Of a stretch of 64,000 bases of DNA, positions 42,423-51,388 are shown in pieces. Position 1 is the first letter of the stretch; every line of letters starts with the position of its first letter. The translations under genes and the position numbers were made by a program. The notes beneath the pieces were generated by a model, which saw only the letters and a program-made list of their open reading frames with translations, made no database searches and had not been told where the DNA came from. Origin of the DNA: Belliella buryatensis (GTDB taxonomy: Bacteria > Bacteroidota > Bacteroidia > Cytophagales > Cyclobacteriaceae); contig NZ_FZOK01000005.1 of NCBI RefSeq assembly GCF_900188245.1, positions 1 to 64,000 on the forward strand, written 5' to 3'.

Positions 42423-43181
42423 TTATACGGCAGCGTCTACCTCTTCTTTGATCCAGTCGTATCCTTTTTCTTCCAATTCTAATGCAAGCTCCTTCGTTCC
42501 TGATTTTACAATTCTTCCCTTGTAGAGTACATGTACATAATCTGGAACTATGTAATCAAGCAGTCTTTGATAGTGCGTCACCACAATAGTAGCATTATCA
42601 GGAGACTTTAATTTATTCACTCCATTGGATACAACTCTCAATGCGTCGATATCAAGACCTGAGTCAGTTTCATCAAGGATAGCGAGTTTTGGCTCTAACA
42701 TAGCCATTTGGAAGATTTCATTCCTTTTCTTTTCACCTCCAGAAAAACCTTCATTAAGAGATCTACTCAATAACTTCTGGTCGATTTCTACCAATTTCAT
42801 TTTTTCTTTCATGATGGTAAGAAACTTCACTGCATCAAGTGCATCAAGTCCTCTATACTCGCGGACCTGATTTACGGCTGTTCTTAAAAAATTTGTTGAA
42901 CTAACACCTGGGATTTCTACAGGATATTGAAATGCTAAAAAGACACCTTCTCTTGCTCTATCTTCTGGTGCTAGTTCAAGGAGGTCTTTACCGAGGAAAG
43001 AAACTTCTCCCTCTGTTACTTCATACTCTTCCCTACCTGCCAGGACAGAGGCTAATGTGGATTTCCCTGAGCCATTAGGACCCATGATAGCATGAACTTC
43101 TCCTGGCTTAACTTCAAGATTGATTCCTCTTAATATTGGTGTGCCTTCGATTGAGGCATGCAAATTCTTAATTGACAACAT
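42423..43181 (-). CDS. sufC: Fe-S cluster assembly ATPase SufC
   Basis: A cytoplasmic ABC-type ATPase that drives conformational change of SufB/SufD. Walker A GPNGSGKSTLA, a Q-loop AFQYP, signature FSGGEKKRNEI, Walker B LAILDETDSGLD and a His switch in VVTHYQRLLDYI; 252 residues. Second gene in the operon, 64 bases after sufB. Confidence 0.97.
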   Translation of the reverse strand: MLSIKNLHASIEGTPILRGINLEVKPGEVHAIMGPNGSGKSTLASVLAGREEYEVTEGEVSFLGKDLLELAPEDRAREGVFLAFQYPVEIPGVSSTNFLRTAVNQVREYRGLDALDAVKFLTIMKEKMKLVEIDQKLLSRSLNEGFSGGEKKRNEIFQMAMLEPKLAILDETDSGLDIDALRVVSNGVNKLKSPDNATIVVTHYQRLLDYIVPDYVHVLYKGRIVKSGTKELALELEEKGYDWIKEEVDAAV

Positions 43182-43245
43182 AATAGTATGAGATTAGCCT
43201 TTTTAATTAGCTGTATTTTGATTGAATTCGAATTGATTTAAATAA

Positions 43246-44691
43246 TTACCCTACAGAGCCCTCTAATGTAAGTGCAAGTAGTTTTTGAGCTTCTACTGCA
43301 AATTCCATTGGTAGCTGGTTGAGAACTTCTTTTGCATATCCATTGACAATCAATGCTACCGCATCTTCGGTAGAGATCCCTCTTTGGTTACAATAGAAAA
43401 TTTGATCTTCTCCAATTTTAGAAGTAGTTGCTTCATGCTCTACTTTAGCTGTTGAGTTTTGAATATCAATATATGGGAAGGTATGTGCACCACATTTATC
43501 ACCCATCAAAAGTGAATCACACTGAGAGAAGTTTCTTGCGTTGGTTGCACGTTTCATCACTTGAACTTGACCTCTGTAAGAATTTTGAGATTTTCCAGCT
43601 GAAATACCTTTGGATACAATTCTTGATTTAGTGTTTTTACCAATGTGGATCATTTTAGTCCCCGTATCAGCTTGCTGGTAGTTATTAGTAACTGCTACTG
43701 AATAAAACTCTCCAATTGAATTATCTCCTTTTAGAATGCAAGAAGGATATTTCCATGTTACAGCCGATCCAGTTTCTACTTGAGTCCAAGAAATCTTAGA
43801 GTTATCACCTGCACAAATACCTCTTTTGGTCACAAAGTTGTAAATACCACCTTTGCCATTTTTATCTCCAGGGAACCAGTTTTGGACTGTGGAATACTTT
43901 ACCTCAGCATCTTTAGCCGCATAGATTTCAACTACTGCAGCATGAAGTTGGTTTTCATCTCTTTGAGGAGCAGTACAGCCTTCTAGATAAGATACATAAG
44001 AGCCTTCTTCAGCTACAATCAATGTTCTTTCAAATTGGCCTGTGTTGGCCGCGTTGATTCTGAAATAGGTGGAAAGCTCCATAGGACATCTTACACCTGA
44101 TGGGATATAACAAAATGAACCATCAGAAAATACAGCCGAATTTAGCGCAGCGTAATAGTTATCTGTCGTTGGAACTACAGATCCTAGATATTTTTTCACC
44201 AACTCAGGATGTTCTTTCACCGCTTCGCTGAAAGAGCAAAATACTATTCCAAGTTTGGAGAGCGTGTCTTTGAATGTAGTACCTACGGAAACTGAATCTA
44301 GTACTGCATCAACTGCTATTCCTTGAAGTTTTTTCTGTTCGTTTAGAGAGATACCAAGTCTTTCATATATCTGAAGTAATTCAGGATCTATTTCATTTAG
44401 GCTTTTCGGCTTATTAGATTTTTTTGGTGCAGAGTAGTATCTCAGTGATTGCAAGTCGATTTTTGGGTAGGTCACATTCGCCCACTCTGGTTCTGACATT
44501 GTCTCCCAGGTTTTAAAAGCTTTTAGCCTCCAATCAAGCAACCATTGAGGTTCTTCTTTTTTGGCTGAAATCCATCTAATAATATCTTCATTAAGACCAA
44601 GTGGGGCTTCGTCGACTTCCATGTCTACAGACCAGCCGTGCTCATAATCTTTCGATGTGAATTCTTCTAAAATTTGATTGTCTTTGCTCAT
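43246..44691 (-). CDS. sufB: Fe-S cluster assembly scaffold SufB
   Basis: The main scaffold on which clusters form. 481 residues with [82 protein letters not shown], and the C-terminal FYCNQRGIS with the conserved Cys implicated in cluster assembly. First gene of the operon. A TATCTTCG -7 box lies about 37-44 bases upstream of its ATG. Confidence 0.97.
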   Translation of the reverse strand: MSKDNQILEEFTSKDYEHGWSVDMEVDEAPLGLNEDIIRWISAKKEEPQWLLDWRLKAFKTWETMSEPEWANVTYPKIDLQSLRYYSAPKKSNKPKSLNEIDPELLQIYERLGISLNEQKKLQGIAVDAVLDSVSVGTTFKDTLSKLGIVFCSFSEAVKEHPELVKKYLGSVVPTTDNYYAALNSAVFSDGSFCYIPSGVRCPMELSTYFRINAANTGQFERTLIVAEEGSYVSYLEGCTAPQRDENQLHAAVVEIYAAKDAEVKYSTVQNWFPGDKNGKGGIYNFVTKRGICAGDNSKISWTQVETGSAVTWKYPSCILKGDNSIGEFYSVAVTNNYQQADTGTKMIHIGKNTKSRIVSKGISAGKSQNSYRGQVQVMKRATNARNFSQCDSLLMGDKCGAHTFPYIDIQNSTAKVEHEATTSKIGEDQIFYCNQRGISTEDAVALIVNGYAKEVLNQLPMEFAVEAQKLLALTLEGSVG

Positions 44692-44727
44692 ATTGTGAGT
44701 TATTTAGACTAATTATATTTTGACATG

Positions 44728-44735
44728 CGAAGATA
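44728..44735 (-). promoter_or_regulatory. Candidate -7 box, SUF operon
   Basis: On the minus strand TATCTTCG followed by CATG differs from TAnnTTTG by one base and has the common context of Bacteroidota promoters. No clear -33 box at 19-21 bases. Confidence 0.45.
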
Positions 44736-44832
44736 CAACATTTATCTAAAATATATTGTTCGCTTTCATTTCAAAAATCTATGAATCATAGAAAAAATAA
44801 ATTATAAGTGATTGAAAAATAGATGATAAAGG

Positions 44833-44863
44833 AAATAAATAAGCCAAGCTTTATAAGCATGGC
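44833..44863 (-). terminator. Probable terminator of the Lrp-family gene
   Basis: GCCAAGCTT-TAT-AAGCATGGC (44843-44863) is a 9-bp stem with one internal mismatch, followed on the minus strand by TTATTTATTT. It could also act as an operator for the SUF promoter region. Confidence 0.5.
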
Positions 44864-44948
44864 CTATGATTAATGGTTATAAAAAATATTGGAATAGTTC
44901 TAATATTATTTTATTTAGATTTAATCTAAAGTAAGATTTTTAAAACTG

Positions 44949-45425
44949 TTATTTCCCAGTTTTATCAAAAAACTGAATTGGCCGATTGATGCTTTCTTCT
45001 AATACGATCAAGGTTTCAGTTCGGTCTATACCATCTACTTTTTGTATATTATCCAATACTGTTCTTAAATGATTGGTGTCTTTGCAAATGATTTTGGCGA
45101 AAATGCTGTAGTTTCCAGTTGTATAATATGCGTTGATGACTTCTGGTATTTGCTTGAGATTTTCTATAACAGTATCATAAAGGGAACTTTTCTCTAAATA
45201 GATACCCAAAAAAGCTGAGATGTCGTATCCAAGTTTAGAAAAATCAATGTTCAGGGTAGCACTTTTTACTACACCCATATCTTCTAATTTTCGCATTCTG
45301 ACGTGTACTGTACCAGATGAGACGAATACTTTTTTGGCGATTTCTGTATAGGGGGTCTTCGCATCTTCGTTGAGAAGAGAAATGATCTTCAGATCAACAT
45401 TGTCAATATCTAAAATTTTGTCCAT
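44949..45425 (-). CDS. Lrp/AsnC-family transcriptional regulator
   Basis: 158 residues: an N-terminal winged HTH (DLKIISLLNEDAKTPYTEIAKKVFVSSGTVHVRMRKLEDMG) and a C-terminal RAM/AsnC effector domain with INAYYTTGNYSIFAKIICKD and a VDGIDRTETLIVL strand. Such regulators form octamers and sense amino acids. It is upstream of, and on the same strand as, the SUF operon but separated by 257 bases with a probable terminator, so it is a separate unit. Its targets are unknown. Confidence 0.93.
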   Translation of the reverse strand: MDKILDIDNVDLKIISLLNEDAKTPYTEIAKKVFVSSGTVHVRMRKLEDMGVVKSATLNIDFSKLGYDISAFLGIYLEKSSLYDTVIENLKQIPEVINAYYTTGNYSIFAKIICKDTNHLRTVLDNIQKVDGIDRTETLIVLEESINRPIQFFDKTGK

Positions 45426-45547
45426 TATTTTGAGTTTATATTAGCTGTATGGTAATAAATCAGCGGTCAAATTATGAAATACTTAAAATAATGCAAAATT
45501 TATTTTTCAATTTGTAAAATTGATATAAAACCATTTATTTTGGCTTT

Positions 45548-45719
45548 CAGGAATTAAGAGTAAATTTAATTTGGCATTATGTATTGTAAGTCAAATAATC
45601 ATCTGATATAGGCTTTAAAGGTCTCAATTTAAGATGTTTTAAGATAAGAACTTTTAATCTCTAAAGTTATATTTGGGTTTATATTCTGAAAAGGGTCTTG
45701 CTGGTGGCAAGACTTTTTT
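45548..45719 (+). ncRNA. Candidate small RNA ending at the orphan terminator
   Basis: The terminator at 45695-45719 needs an upstream plus-strand transcript. TTTG (45512-45515 region) with TATTTTGG about 21 bases downstream could start one near 45548, giving roughly 170 bases without a coding frame. The 5' end is a guess. A nearer TATATTTG at 45668-45675 would instead give only a very short leader. Confidence 0.25.
45695..45719 (+). terminator. Orphan intrinsic terminator
   Basis: A perfect 7-bp stem GTCTTGC (45695-45701) with GCAAGAC (45707-45713), loop TGGTG, then six T (45714-45719). The T run is only good on the plus strand, and no plus-strand gene lies upstream for more than 2 kb. Confidence 0.7.
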
Positions 45720-45775
45720 ATTGCTTTTTTGTAAATTTAAACTGCAAAATTTTGGGTTTGAAAATATTTATTATG

Positions 45776-45783
45776 TATTTTTG
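45776..45783 (+). promoter_or_regulatory. Candidate -7 box, secreted-protein gene at 45808
   Basis: TATTTTTG, exact consensus, with a TTTG about 21 bases upstream and 24 bases before the ATG. Confidence 0.4.
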
Positions 45784-45807
45784 AATCATTAAATAAAAGG
45801 CGTTCCA

Positions 45808-46299
45808 ATGAAAGGTTTTATATCCATATTTTCTTTGATTTTCTTGATCACAGTTGCACTGGGACAAGAAAGCTTGGCACGTACAACTAATAACGATATT
45901 GAGGCTAAGCTCAAAGTGAATGCAATCAGTTTCAAATCAGTAACTTTAAAGACAGTTAATTTTGAAGCCGTTCATACTGAAACACATTCAGAAGCAACTG
46001 AAGATGTATTAGCTGATTTTGGTTCTCCATGGGCTTGGCCAGTATTTACATTGGAAATGGTGGAAAGCTATATGCCATTCATTTTTAGAACAAAAACAAG
46101 CTCAGAATTAGATGAAGTGAGAATTTTATTGAATGTAAATAATCAAGGGAAACTTGTAGGATATGAAATGTTGACTGAAGCAGATAGAGGCTTGGAGCAA
46201 AGAATTGCTCATGTTTTGAGGAAGCTTCCTAAATGTCTGCCAGTTCCAGGATATTCAAATTATGATGCAACAGATTTTGAGTTGATTATTAAAAGGTAA
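45808..46299 (+). CDS. Secreted protein, TonB-C-like C-terminus
   Basis: A signal peptide (residues 1-19, ending VALGQ) is followed by a low-complexity linker (about 25-65). The C-terminal domain has VRILLNVNNQGKLVGYEMLTEADRGLEQRIAHVLRKLPKCLPVPGY, which resembles the TonB C-terminal fold (strand, NxxGxV, helix with LPxW-type turn). Without the N-terminal membrane helix and proline-rich spacer of TonB it is not an energy transducer. It may be a periplasmic protein of the TonB_C-like clan. It has its own terminator at 46326-46358. Confidence 0.65.
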   Translation: MKGFISIFSLIFLITVALGQESLARTTNNDIEAKLKVNAISFKSVTLKTVNFEAVHTETHSEATEDVLADFGSPWAWPVFTLEMVESYMPFIFRTKTSSELDEVRILLNVNNQGKLVGYEMLTEADRGLEQRIAHVLRKLPKCLPVPGYSNYDATDFELIIKR

Positions 46300-46325
46300 A
46301 TGATAAGAGTGTTTAATTTATCAAG

Positions 46326-46358
46326 TCCCCTCCAATTTTTTGGTGGGGATTTTTTTTG
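46326..46358 (+). terminator. Intrinsic terminator
   Basis: TCCCC-T-CCA pairs with TGG-T-GGGGA (46326-46334 with 46341-46349; one T:T mismatch), then eight T. It follows the secreted-protein gene. Confidence 0.7.
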
Positions 46359-46364
46359 AGTGGT

Positions 46365-46395
46365 TTTGAATGAAAGAGTTGGTTTGATACTTTTA
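46365..46395 (+). promoter_or_regulatory. Promoter of the M14 peptidase gene
   Basis: TTTG (46365-46368), exactly 19 bases, then TACTTTTA (46388-46395), one mismatch to TAnnTTTG, 22 bases before the ATG. Confidence 0.5.
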
Positions 46396-46417
46396 TAATC
46401 AATCAAACTCTTACTTT

Positions 46418-48340
46418 ATGAAACATAAATACAGTTTAATAATACCCTTGGCATTTTGTTTTGGTGAGCTTGTGGCTCAGGATTATGGCTTGGGGAAAGC
46501 AATGCTATGGCTTGAGCAAGATGAGAAATCAAAATTCTACACTGTGGCAGGAGAGCGACATGGTCAGTCTTTTTTCAAAAAACATCAATTTCCCGAAGTA
46601 GAATATACACCGGGTGAAAAGCTTACCTTCGATATTTATCATACGCCTGATGTAATGTATCATTGGTACAAAGTATGGGCAGAGAAATATCCTGATATTA
46701 CTGAGCTATATGAAGTAGCTAGATCTTTTGAGGGTCGTCCCATATTGCAAATGACCATTACCAATAAGAAAACAGGAAAGCACACAGATAAGGCTGCCGC
46801 TTATTTTGAAGGAGGTCGACATGGAGGTGAAGTGACCAGTAGTGAATCTGTACTATGGTTGACTCAGCATCTATTGGAAAACTACGGTAAGGATCCCGAG
46901 ATTACCAAACTTATCGATACCAAGACCATCTACCTGAGACCTCAGAACAATCCTGACGGTACTAATATGTATCTCTTCACCGAACAGAGAAATCGATCCA
47001 CGGTGAGACCTTATGATGTGGACAGAGATGGACTGATGGATGAGGATCCAGAAGAAGATCTCAATGGAGATGGTGTCATCCACATGATGCGGAAGAAAGC
47101 TGTCACAGAAGAGGACAAGGCCAAAGCCAATTATATACTTGATCCAAGAGATCCTTCGGGTCGCTTGATGAAACGGGTGTTTGATGGACAAGGCGAATAT
47201 TTAATGTTTACCGAGGGGATTGATAATGATGGGGATGGACGCTACAATGAAGATGGTATTGGCGGACTTGACCTACACAGAAATTACCCTGAAAATTGGA
47301 GACCAGATTCTGGAGGAGATATGACAGGTAGAGGTTACACCCAGTGGGGTGCAGGTGAATATCCATTGAGTGAAATTGAGACTAGGTCTACGGTTCTTTG
47401 GCTTTTATCACATCCAAATATCTCAGTTGTCAATTCTTTGGATACAAGAGTTCCTATGCATTTAAGACCACCTTCTACTTCAGGAAGCGAGGAAAGTATG
47501 TTTCCGGAAGATTTAGCCATTTATAAGAAATTTGATCAAATGGGGATGGATATCACTGGATATCCTTGGGCAGGGGATGTCTATGAGACTTATTCAACGC
47601 GTTACAAAGTGAACAGACTTACAGGAGATCCACTTAAACCTAACCCGCTTTTTGGGCATGGACCTGATTTTGGATATTTTTATTATGGTGCTATTTGGTA
47701 CGGTGATGAATTATGGAACAATGGCGCCATGAAGGATTATGATGGAGATGGAATCTATGATGATTATGATGCTTTGATGTGGGATGATGAAGAAAACGGA
47801 TCCAAAGGTTTTAAGCCATGGGAAAAATTTGATCATCCACAATTAGGCGAAGTAGAAATTGGAGGTTTCCACCCTAAATTTTTCTCACAAAATGGTCCGC
47901 CTTGGCAGCTAGAATCATGGATTAGAAAGCAGTCTTTATTCAATTTGGCAATGGCCAAAGAGCTGCCGCAAATAGATCTGTTGGCTACTGATATTAAGAA
48001 ATCAACTGATGGTACCTATGATGTAAAAGTTACTTGGAAAAATTCAGGTGGACTCCCAGTGGCTTTGGAGCAAGCCAAAAGAGTGAAGATCGTTCAAGAG
48101 GATAGGCTAATGCTCGAATTTGATAGAGATCTAACCAAAGGCTTTGAGGATGCTAAGGTGCAGATTATCTCTCCTGAGCTTTACGATAAGACTATCTATG
48201 CAGGGTATACCAAAGCAGGAGAGACTAAAACGGCTACTTTTAAAGTGAAAATCAACCAGAGTGAACCTGTAAAAGCCAAACTCAAAATCCTTTCCACCCG
48301 AGGAGGATATATTGAAAAGGAAATTGAGCTAGGGAAGTAA
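46418..48340 (+). CDS. Secreted M14-family zinc carboxypeptidase
   Basis: A signal peptide (to about residue 21, ELVAQ) precedes a peptidase M14 domain. Zinc ligands His135 and Glu138 lie in EGGRHGGEVTSSES, and LRPQNNPDGT follows. Two calcium-type Asp loops (DVDRDGLMDED near 200 and DNDGDGRYNEDG near 273) are inserted in the domain, a feature of large Bacteroidota M14 peptidases. The C-terminal 120 residues form a beta-sandwich-like extension. It probably trims peptides in the periplasm or outside. It is followed by an S9 peptidase gene, though a terminator separates them. Confidence 0.93.
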   Translation: MKHKYSLIIPLAFCFGELVAQDYGLGKAMLWLEQDEKSKFYTVAGERHGQSFFKKHQFPEVEYTPGEKLTFDIYHTPDVMYHWYKVWAEKYPDITELYEVARSFEGRPILQMTITNKKTGKHTDKAAAYFEGGRHGGEVTSSESVLWLTQHLLENYGKDPEITKLIDTKTIYLRPQNNPDGTNMYLFTEQRNRSTVRPYDVDRDGLMDEDPEEDLNGDGVIHMMRKKAVTEEDKAKANYILDPRDPSGRLMKRVFDGQGEYLMFTEGIDNDGDGRYNEDGIGGLDLHRNYPENWRPDSGGDMTGRGYTQWGAGEYPLSEIETRSTVLWLLSHPNISVVNSLDTRVPMHLRPPSTSGSEESMFPEDLAIYKKFDQMGMDITGYPWAGDVYETYSTRYKVNRLTGDPLKPNPLFGHGPDFGYFYYGAIWYGDELWNNGAMKDYDGDGIYDDYDALMWDDEENGSKGFKPWEKFDHPQLGEVEIGGFHPKFFSQNGPPWQLESWIRKQSLFNLAMAKELPQIDLLATDIKKSTDGTYDVKVTWKNSGGLPVALEQAKRVKIVQEDRLMLEFDRDLTKGFEDAKVQIISPELYDKTIYAGYTKAGETKTATFKVKINQSEPVKAKLKILSTRGGYIEKEIELGK

Positions 48341-48359
48341 TGAATAAGCTTATTTTAAA

Positions 48360-48393
48360 GGCTGTTGCTGTTTAAAGAGCAACAGTCTTTTTT
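48360..48393 (+). terminator. Intrinsic terminator of the M14 peptidase gene
   Basis: GGCTGTTGCT (48360-48369) pairs with AGCAACAGTC (48378-48387) over 10 bp with one G:T, then six T. Confidence 0.8.
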
Positions 48394-48475
48394 ATCTATC
48401 TAATTCTCCTTTGATATAAAAGATAAGGTTCTGCAGATCAATCTTTATTTATATTGTAATCAAAATACACAAACT

Positions 48476-51313
48476 ATGATATTCAAATTAAAACAAATCT
48501 TAGCAGTAATCTGCTTTTTTGCTGTGCTTGGCTTACAGGCACAGCAGAAGAGAGCGCTGACTCACGCAGATTATGATGGATGGGAGAGTGTGTCTTCCGA
48601 TAATATTTCCACCAATGGTAAGTGGGTGGGTTTTCAAGTAAGTCCTCAGGATGGGGACGGTAGACTTGAAATTGTAAGCCATGGAGATGCTCAAAAGCGC
48701 TATGTAATCAATAGAGCGGACAGGTGGTCATTCTCTAATGATAATAATTTTGCAGTTGGAAGAATCACAGCAGAAAAAGATGTGATTAAAGCTTTGAAAT
48801 TGAAAAAGACCAAAGCTGATGACATGCCTAAGGATAGTCTTTTTATTCTCAACTTGGCTAATGGAAACATTGAAAAGCTCGCAAGAGTAAAGTCTTTTTC
48901 TACTCCAAACAAAGAAGCCAGTTGGTTAGCTGTGCTTTTTGAAAAGGAACTTCCTCAGAAGCCTGCCAAAAGAGAAGAAGGGGATACCACTAAAGTAGCT
49001 CCAGCGGAGAAGCCTAAAAAAACTGATGGAACTACTCTAATTGTAAGGTCTTTCGATGGAAAGACTACTTATGAATATGATAGAGTTAAGTCTTATGGTT
49101 TTTCTGATACTGGTACACATATGTATTATGTAAAAGCCACAGAAGACACTTTAAAAAATGCAGGTGTTTTCATTCTTGACTTAAAATCTGGTGTATCTCA
49201 AATTATCGATGTAGGCAAAACAGATTATATGTCTGTAAATATTTCTGATACGAATAAGTTCCTTGCTTATTTGACTACAGAAGACTCTCTGAAGGCTAAG
49301 AAGCCGTACTATGATTTGTACCTGTATGATATAGCAAAAGCTACGAATCAAAAAATTGCTTCTAAAGATACTCCAGGTATCTTGAAGGATGGAATGATCA
49401 GCAAGTCAGGTAGGATCAGTTTTGCTACAGATGATAGTAGGTTGTATTTCGGTACCACCAATGATTATGTGAGCTACGAGTATGAGGATGATACCACCAT
49501 GCTTGATGAGGAAAGGGTGAAGTTGGATATTTGGGGCTGGCAAGATGCTGAAATTCAGCCAATGCAATTGAGAAATAGAAATAGAGAACTCAATAGAAGC
49601 TTTTTGGCTGCCTACAGTATAAAGGACAGAAAAGTAACTCAAATAGCTGATGAAAAAGTAAGTACAGTGATGTATGACAACAAGGCTAAGCATAAATTAG
49701 CTTTGGGAATGGATGATTCTGAATATAGAAGAGAATATAGCTGGAATACTCAGATTGGTAGTGATGTTTACTTAGTGAATCTAGAAACTGGAAACAAAAC
49801 GCTTATCCAAAAAGCTCTTACAGGTAGACCTTCTCTTTCTCCAGCGGGTAAATATGTATACTGGTATGACGGAAATGAAAGAGCTTGGTTTATCTATGAT
49901 GTTGTAACCAAAGCGACAAAAAACATCACAGATGTACTTGATGTAAATGTTTACAATGAACAGCATGACTCTCCTTCTTTGCCAGGTAGCTATGGTGCTG
50001 CGGGTTGGTTGAAAGATGATAAAGGTTTCTTGGTCTATGATAAATACGACATTTGGAAGATTGATCCAACTGGTAAAGTTGCACCTCAAAACATCACTTT
50101 AGGTGCAGGTAGAGCTCAAAATATTGAATACAGAAGACAAAGATTAGAGCTAGAAGAAGATGAAGGAATTGATCCTGCCTCTCCGTTAATTTTGACGGCT
50201 TTCCACGAGTTCAATAAGAAAAATGGTTTCTCAAAAGGAGATATCAATGGTAAAAAAGCTCCTGAACAAATCATCTTTACAGACAATAGATATCTTGGTT
50301 TAAGAAAAGCTGAAAATACCAATGATTTGATTGTAAGGAGATCTACTTACCAAGAATATGCTGATGTGTATGCGACTGATATGAATATGTCAAAATTGAC
50401 TCAATTATCTTTTGCTAATCCACAGCAGAGTGAAGTAAACTGGGGTACTGTTGAACTGGTAGATTATTTGGCTAATGATGGTGTTCCACTTCAAGGTTTA
50501 TTGTTCAAGCCTGAGAACTTTGATCCGAATAAGAAATATCCTATGATGGTGTATTTCTACGAGAGAAATTCTGATGGACTACACAACTACAGAGCACCTG
50601 CTCCAAGTGCTTCTACAATCAATATCCCGTATTTTGTAAGTAATGAATATTTGGTGTTTGTACCAGATATCAAGTATGACCTGGGTCTTCCAGGGCCAAG
50701 TGCTTATAATTGTATCATTCCTGGTGTTCAATCTATCGTAGCTAAAGGCTTTGTAGATGCTGATAATATGGCCATACAAGGACAAAGCTGGGGTGGCTAT
50801 CAAGTAGCATACTTGATTACTAGAACGAATATGTTCAAAGCTGCTGGAGCTGGAGCACCTGTTGTGAACATGACCTCGGCTTATGGAGGTATCAGATGGG
50901 GAACAGGTATGAGCCGTATGTTCCAGTATGAGCAGACACAGAGTAGAATAGGAGGAACCTTATGGGAAAAACCACTTTACTACCTCGAGAACTCTCCGCT
51001 ATTCTTTATGGATAGAGTGACTACTCCTGTATTGATCATGCACAATGACGAAGATGGAGCAGTTCCGTGGTATCAAGGTATTGAAATGTTTATGGCCTTA
51101 AAGCGTCTGAATCAGCCTGCATGGTTGCTACAATACAATGGAGAAGATCACAATCTTGTTCAGCGTAAAAATAGAAAAGACTTATCTATCAGGTTGTCTC
51201 AATTCTTTGATCACTACCTTAAAGGAGCTCCTGCTCCATTGTGGATGACTGAAGGTCTACCTGCTGTAGAAAAGGGCAGAACCTTGAAATATGAATTAGA
51301 AGAAGATAAATAA
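48476..51313 (+). CDS. Secreted prolyl-oligopeptidase-family (S9) peptidase
   Basis: A signal peptide (to about residue 22, GLQAQ) is followed by a long beta-propeller-like region. The C-terminal alpha/beta-hydrolase peptidase domain has nucleophile Ser771 in GQSWGGY, the acid in HNDEDGAVPWYQG and His in GEDHNLV. At 945 residues it belongs to the large S9 group common in Bacteroidota. Inserted acidic and Lys-rich stretches (for example EEGDTTKVAPAEKPKKTDG) lie in the propeller. It likely degrades proline-containing peptides, complementing the M14 peptidase upstream. Confidence 0.94.
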   Translation: MIFKLKQILAVICFFAVLGLQAQQKRALTHADYDGWESVSSDNISTNGKWVGFQVSPQDGDGRLEIVSHGDAQKRYVINRADRWSFSNDNNFAVGRITAEKDVIKALKLKKTKADDMPKDSLFILNLANGNIEKLARVKSFSTPNKEASWLAVLFEKELPQKPAKREEGDTTKVAPAEKPKKTDGTTLIVRSFDGKTTYEYDRVKSYGFSDTGTHMYYVKATEDTLKNAGVFILDLKSGVSQIIDVGKTDYMSVNISDTNKFLAYLTTEDSLKAKKPYYDLYLYDIAKATNQKIASKDTPGILKDGMISKSGRISFATDDSRLYFGTTNDYVSYEYEDDTTMLDEERVKLDIWGWQDAEIQPMQLRNRNRELNRSFLAAYSIKDRKVTQIADEKVSTVMYDNKAKHKLALGMDDSEYRREYSWNTQIGSDVYLVNLETGNKTLIQKALTGRPSLSPAGKYVYWYDGNERAWFIYDVVTKATKNITDVLDVNVYNEQHDSPSLPGSYGAAGWLKDDKGFLVYDKYDIWKIDPTGKVAPQNITLGAGRAQNIEYRRQRLELEEDEGIDPASPLILTAFHEFNKKNGFSKGDINGKKAPEQIIFTDNRYLGLRKAENTNDLIVRRSTYQEYADVYATDMNMSKLTQLSFANPQQSEVNWGTVELVDYLANDGVPLQGLLFKPENFDPNKKYPMMVYFYERNSDGLHNYRAPAPSASTINIPYFVSNEYLVFVPDIKYDLGLPGPSAYNCIIPGVQSIVAKGFVDADNMAIQGQSWGGYQVAYLITRTNMFKAAGAGAPVVNMTSAYGGIRWGTGMSRMFQYEQTQSRIGGTLWEKPLYYLENSPLFFMDRVTTPVLIMHNDEDGAVPWYQGIEMFMALKRLNQPAWLLQYNGEDHNLVQRKNRKDLSIRLSQFFDHYLKGAPAPLWMTEGLPAVEKGRTLKYELEEDK

Positions 51314-51336
51314 GATAGCTTTTCTAAAATAAAATT

Positions 51337-51369
51337 AAAGCCCTTCAGGATCTCTTGAAGGGCTTTTTT
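51337..51369. terminator. Bidirectional intrinsic terminator
   Basis: AAAGCCCTTCA (51337-51347) pairs with TGAAGGGCTTT (51356-51366), with T/A runs on both sides. It serves the S9 peptidase gene (plus) and fhs (minus). Confidence 0.8.
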
Positions 51370-51388
51370 GTAATTAGTAAAATCTTTT

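Larger units (their letters stand above)
45426..45807. other. Divergent intergenic region with orphan terminator
   Basis: This 382-base gap separates the Lrp gene (minus) from a secreted-protein gene (plus). It contains a clear plus-strand terminator at 45695-45719 with no plus-strand gene before it, plus TAnnTTTG boxes at 45668-45675 and 45776-45783. No frame longer than about ten codons was seen in 45540-45690. Confidence 0.6.
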
